Origin: Fratercula arctica
Taxonomy: Eukaryota > Chordata > Aves > Charadriiformes > Alcidae
Length of the DNA stretch: 64,000 nucleotides
Assembly (NCBI GenBank): GCA_947846985.1
Contig: CANTUZ010000003.1
Span: 123,264,626 to 123,328,625, forward strand
Reading direction: 5' to 3'
In this document: positions 58,901-64,000 of the stretch, piece by piece
How the letters are laid out: each line of letters opens with the position of its first letter
Position numbering within the stretch: the stretch's first letter is position 1
The notes under the pieces: model-generated
Seen by the model: the letters and a program-made list of their open reading frames with translations, nothing else
Databases searched by the model: none
What the model was told of the DNA's origin: nothing
Made by a program: the position numbers and the translations under genes

Positions 58901-60374
58901 TTATACTGTTTGTGAGCTTTCTTGGTCCTCTTTCAACTGTATCCTATTGTCCTAGCAAATATTTTTCTATAGCGGTCATTTTTAAGTCTTCTTTGTGAAA
59001 AACCTTATATGTGAATTTACTCTGGGTGTCTGAAATCGCATTCCCAGATTCATATTTTAGTGTAATCAGATTTCCGTCAGTGGAGGCATAGTGGAAGTTG
59101 TGGCATCCCAGCACCTCTGACAGCTAGATTAATAGTTCTGTCCTTAACCTTTAAATCAGTTTACCCAGACTTGACGGACTTGGCATGAAGCTCTGTGTTT
59201 TTGAAGATGCAATGGTGATAATCCCTTTGAAGGTCCAAAATAAATGAAAAAAAAAGCTTTAATGAATTAAAAAATGCCATTGAAAATAGCGTTTGGCCTG
59301 ATTTTACGTTTTTATTGTTGTTGGAAACGGAAATGATATTGTATATACAAAGCTCGCTGTATGGAAAATAACTATCTGGTTAGTTTATTTTTCAAATGCA
59401 GTGAAAATGGAAAAATAAACTACCTAAATTCTTTTAATTAAATCTGTTTCCATGTGACATAATGTGATAATTTAATATAGTTTTCTGATTTTTTTTTTTG
59501 TGGATGAAATATATTTCAATATAGCGTATAAAACCCCGTACAGTTAGAACCAAAACCTAGGAAGTTCCATTAAACAAGAAGCTATTTCATTTGTAAAGCT
59601 TAACATTCAAAAGTTAGGAAAAACAGATGCAACTGTAATTATAATTTTGTAGCCACATGATGTTTTTCCATAGATTCTCTGACTTATTCACTGTATGGGT
59701 TGGACTAACAAAGTGGAACGGATTAAGGTTGCACAGATGATCGTAAATCTGTTACTCTATAATTTTTAGTGCTTGATTTTGCAACCTACTTAATTTTCTT
59801 CTAATGTTTTTAGACGATAAGCTGCTTTATGACATTCATTTTTGATACGAATGGAGCGTCGCACATGTATTGGCTACTTTTCGTAATGCCCCTGCAAGAC
59901 AAAGAAATATTATTCCAATTTTTGAGCTCATTTTTTCAAGTGAATAAAACAGAATCACAGCAATTGGATAAGTTGCCCAAGTAGCAGGGTGTTAGTGAAA
60001 GGTAAAAGGCACAAGTACCCGGTGCACTCGACTGCTCTGGTTGTAGATGTGGATTTATTAAATTGGGTGCAACTTTCCTTGAATTTGCCAGCAAACCTCA
60101 AGAGGTTTGGCTCCAGCAGTCTCTGCGTCATCGACAAGTAGCTCTGATGACAGGCATCTGATGGCTTTCGTTCTTCAGAGCAGAGGTTCCCAAACTGTGG
60201 CGTGCGTACGCTCACGGTATGCAGACTGCTTCAAAACGTGGCATTTTGCAACGTGAAGGCAGTAATTCCTGATGCTGAATGAGAGCAAGCGATTGCGGGA
60301 GCCTTGGTGGAGGTGGGTGCTCATGGTGGCTCTCAGGGGTTGTCAGCATGTGCAAAGAGCCATAAAATTGTAGT
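52269..60374. other. Probable first intron of the rightward gene
   Basis: Contains C-rich runs, a (TTTA)n run at 53566-53588, an A-rich run at 53730-53746 and a (GT)n(AT)n tract at 53926-53951. Two exon-like pieces (53292-53338, 57656-57730) are discussed elsewhere; neither is convincing. Otherwise AT-rich, repeat-poor DNA. Confidence 0.4.
52944..52990. repeat. Poly-C (25) followed by (GT)n
   Basis: C25 at 52944-52968, then GG and a GT-rich stretch. Other C runs occur at 52679-52693 and 52752-52769. Confidence 0.93.
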
Positions 60375-60639
60375 CATAGGATGAGGGGTAACAGTTTTAA
60401 ACTGGAAGAGGGGAGATTTAGATGAGATAGGAAGAAATTCTTTGGTGTGAGGGGGTGAGCCCCTGGCCCAGGTTGCCCCGAGAAGCTGTGGCTGCCCCAT
60501 CCCTGGAGGGGTTCAAGGCCAGGTTGGACGGGGCTTGGAGCAACCTGGGCTGGTGGGAGGTGTCTCTGCCCAGGGCAGGGGGTGGCACTGGATGATCTTT
60601 AAGGTCCCTTCCCACCCAAACCATTCTGTGATTCTCTGA
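60375..60639 (+). mobile_element. CR1 LINE 3' end
   Basis: CATAGGATGAGGGGTAACAG, the ORF2 end (CCATCCCTGGAGGGGTTCAAGG, GACGGGGCTTGGAGCAACC) and 3' UTR to CATTCTGTGATTCTCTGA. Same subfamily as 23381. Confidence 0.95.
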
Positions 60640-63600
60640 AAATTGGGGTTTGCAGGTGTGCTTGCACTTCTGATTGAGATTGTGGAGGAGTGAGGGTGGA
60701 GGTGGTGGATGAGGATGTGCGTTGAGTCCTGCTTTGGGAAGCTGGGGCGAGCGTGGAAGATGAGGAGCAAAGGTTTTGGCATTTGGTGTTAGGGAGATGG
60801 TGTGGTGTCATAGATTGGTCAGGCAGGTCAGCACGGCTTTGGGTGCAGAAAGAGAATAAACATCGTTTTTATGCCCTGGTTTGTGGACAATGCAGTTTTT
60901 TAGTTAGGGACAGCACTGGGGTTTTTATTTCAGGGTGTGGAAAGGTTGATGACCAAGTCCTGCCGGGGAGAAATGTCAGGAAGGGAGAATCTGGTTTGGG
61001 AGCCTGAGCGCGTGCGTACGTCAGAAACACGTTGCCGCTGGTGGCCTCCAAAAAAACTGCAGCCTTCGTTCCCAAACTTAGAACAGCCCAGCTTGTCACT
61101 GCGGTTGTTGACTTGCTTATAGGTGTGTGTGCGTGGTGCTACGTGCAAGGAGAGCCGGATTCCTGAATTCCTCCTCTTGCCACAGAATGTATGATTACAG
61201 AGATACCGCGGACTTCTTGAAAACAGTATTAAATAACTTCTGAAGGCTTTTTAAGGAGGTATTTTAAAAACAAGAGGCACGCTTTTACTCTCGTGTTTCC
61301 TCCTGGATGCTGGAAAATACCTACATTCGGTAATTCATACATTTCGCGTGCAACTGTCAGGGCTCGAAATAAACTCTTTGGGGTTTGTAAAAACAGTTTA
61401 AATGAATCCAGTTAAACAAGATTTAAGTTTCATTGCAGAGGTTTAAAGTGCGAGGGGAAAATACACAGAACAGCCATTAAAAATGAGAAAAAAAAGCAAC
61501 ACCCTCCCCAAAGAATACTAGCTTGGAAATGTTTTCCTCCCTTGGTGCTGCCTGTTAGTCTGCTGATGGGGGAAACTTTGATATTAAAATTCCTGGAGGT
61601 TGCTGCAGTTGGGTGTTTGGCAGCGTCGCGCTGTCAGGCCTATTGCACCATTCCATCTGCCCTCGGAGTCGTGTCTGGCTGCAAATTTAGGCACCTTTGA
61701 GACCTCCTGCTTGTTGAAACAAAGCCCCTCGCTGTCCTGAGACTGCTGGGGACTTTTCCCAAGCGCAAGCACCATTTCCGGGGAGCAGGAAATTATGCCC
61801 ATTTCACAGATCGATACAGGCTTGTCCAGCTTGCCACAGGGAAATTCGGAGATCTAGTATTTGACCCTTGTATCTGCATTTACTCTTTGAACAGTTGGTC
61901 TATAGCATTTAGCTTTTGGTTTAAATAGTCTAAATCCAATATAGCAATATAATTTTAATTTGTTTACTAAGAGAGTTCTTCAGATAGGCGTCCCGAAGTG
62001 CGAGGAATACGAAACAACTGCTACTTGAAGGCAGAAGAGCTGAGTTTGTTTCAAGCTGTTTAAAAGCCTTCAGTTCAGAGATAAGTGCGTATTTTACATC
62101 CCGACCAGCAAGTTACAATGAGATTTAGAGCACTAAATGAGTTCTCTCCTAACCCACAGAATGATGCATGTGGCTCAGCGCAGAGCTATTGTTCTCATCA
62201 GCCCTTGCTGGTGAAATAATTTAGGAAATTGTGATATGCTGCAAACTGGATTTAATCAGCAAGTAGTTTCCACCTTCAGAAGATGACTTAAGTAGATAGA
62301 AGGCATTTCTCAATGTCCGCAAAGGTTTCTGCGCAAGGAGAGTAGTCCTTGTGTTCCTAACAGTGAAAACGGGCTATCTGGAACTTCAAACACGTGAACA
62401 GGCTGTAGGATTAAGTGTTCTCTGTTGTGATGAGTGGAAGTTACGTCTTCCAAGTGCTGGAAATTTCTAAAAGGCTGTTCTGTTTCTCCATCAGTAGAAG
62501 ATAATGGAAGAGTACAAGTGAGGAAGAGTCATGGGATACATACAAAGATGGAGAGCAGAAGGCGAGCTGCTTCTTCCCTGTTGAGCAGTGGAAAGGAGAT
62601 GGTCTTTACAAAAATGCTGATAGGATCCCTGTAGATTGATCCACCGGTGGCAGGATGGCCGTACACTGGCAGGGTGGAGCGGAAGCATCAATTGTTTTGA
62701 TTCTAACCCAAAGGTATCTGAAGGATTTTAATTTGTCTTCAGGTGGCGGCAGAGGTTCCTCTCCTAATCCAGCGGTTGCATACAGCTGGTTCTTGAAATT
62801 CTTATAATGTGGTCTCGAGAGCAACGTGTGGTAGAGGTGGAATAAACCGGCATTGCACCTGGGGGAAGACACTGCCATGCTTTCAAGGGGATTAGATCAC
62901 TTATGTAGAAAGGTGAGGCTTCAGTGGCTGTAGATTTATATCATCAAGACTCTGATGCCTTGGGCTCTTTCCATCCCCCTGTTCACAGCAGATCCTCAAA
63001 ACTGAAGATGCTCTTTCTCCTCTTTTGCAGTTGTGTTTCCAGAGATGTTTGGTTTTGTTTTTTTTTTTTTTTTTTTTTCCCCTTCAGTATTGAAGCCAAG
63101 CTTTGTTTATTCCAGACTCATTTCCGACTGTGCTGTATAAAGCTACCACATACTCCACTCAAGGTCCCTGAAAATGTTATGAGTAGTCTTATCTCTGTAA
63201 GCTCCTTGAATACATCACAGGTTTTGTGTACCTGGCCATTTTGAACCTCATCCTCATTAAAAAAAAAGAAATAAAAGCCCTTTTTTTTTTTTTTTTTTTC
63301 TCTTTTCTCTGAAATGACCTATGAGAACTCTCATGTGGGAGAAAATTAGTTTGCCTCTACTTGGGGACCTGGCGGCTGATGCACAGGCACAGATTTGCTA
63401 AAGAAACACGGAACTCGGAAACGCAGAAGCTAGTTGGACTGAAATCACTAGATATTGCTGACTATAGAATAATTTATCTTTTTTTAATAGGTTTCTTTTT
63501 TCCCCTCTCACTGGTGGGTAGAGCACTCAGGCCTCATTTTTAGTACTTATTTCAGTCATTTATGTTATGAAATGATAAAAGGATTATCAAAACGTCTGTG

Positions 63601-64000
63601 AAGTCAGTACAGAAGGGTCTGAACTAGCCGTTGATTGCTTGTTTTCAGACTGAGGATATGCTGCTGGTTGCTAAAGAACATTTTATGTTGCATTGGTTTG
63701 AGATGGCTTGAAACCTGATTTTTTTTTTTTTGGCTTAAATAATTCGCTTGCCCTCCTTCTTGGTTTTACTCCTATCAAAAATTAACAGGTATTTCAGTTC
63801 CCTGTGTGGAGGATTAATTAGCTGATCGCAAAGCACTTTGAACGTAACTGCAAAACATTACTAAGGTAACTTAACTCAAAGTCCTCACTTTTTAAAGGGA
63901 GAAGAGTTGAACTTGCCTCCCCCTTCTGCCCTCCCCAGGAGGCTTTGCCCTACCTGCGCTCCCCGAGAGTTATCCTCATGCTGCTGTGGGTGAAGACTCA
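60640..64000. other. Intron/intergenic, no gene seen
   Basis: AT-rich. T runs at 63059-63078, 63281-63299 and 63720-63731; a possible weak MIR remnant at 61785-61880 (TTATGCCCATTTCACAGATCG). No supported exon. Confidence 0.4.

Noticed and set aside
62490..62878. Open frames of 43-90 codons on both strands near an acceptor-like sequence
   Set aside because: No paired donor and competing frames on both strands; consistent with chance.

Overview
This window is vertebrate nuclear DNA, almost certainly from a bird. CR1 LINEs dominate the repeats: about fifteen copies, most ending in the diagnostic ATTCTRTG-type tail and the conserved 3' block GGTTGGAAGGGACC (or its complement). There are also old, diverged CR1 and MIR-like relics, CpG-island promoters, spliced-gene signals and many GC-rich minisatellites, as is usual on gene-rich avian (micro)chromosomes. 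There are no operons, ribosome-binding sites or prokaryotic genes. Nearly all long open frames are shadows of minisatellites or CpG islands. The species cannot be determined from the sequence alone.

Layout. 0-1.1 kb: a CpG island with three strong splice donors on the minus strand, probably the alternative first exons of a gene running off the left edge. 1.8-2.75 kb: a degenerate minisatellite. 2.75-3.3 kb: a second CpG island with CCAAT, E-box and GC boxes. 4.05-12.5 kb: intergenic, with a young CR1 end and two ancient CR1 relics. 12.55-13.08 kb: a 20-bp minisatellite. 14.7-20.6 kb (minus strand): the only protein-coding gene I can assemble. It is a small single-pass transmembrane adaptor of the SIT1/LIME1 type, in four phase-compatible coding exons. 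Its largest intron holds a 1.9-kb array of a 14-bp repeat, and a second intron holds a C-rich array. 20.97-23.4 kb: three more GC-rich tandem arrays upstream of that gene. 23.4-51.4 kb: intergenic or intronic DNA with many CR1 copies, microsatellites and two MIR-like relics. 51.4-52.9 kb: a large CpG island with a YY1-type start element and a noncoding first exon ending in a perfect donor at 52269, the promoter of a rightward gene. 52.3-64 kb is therefore probably its first intron or introns, with no convincing coding exon.

The adaptor gene would encode about 243 residues: a very short N-terminus, one membrane span, a basic juxtamembrane stretch, and a proline-rich tail with two tyrosine motifs (YESI and YARV) suited to SH2-domain binding, as in T-cell adaptors that recruit Csk or SHP2. 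In this sequence the last exon carries a one-base frame break at a six-A run, which would remove the YARV motif. I saw no CRISPR, phage, endogenous retrovirus, tRNA or rRNA genes.
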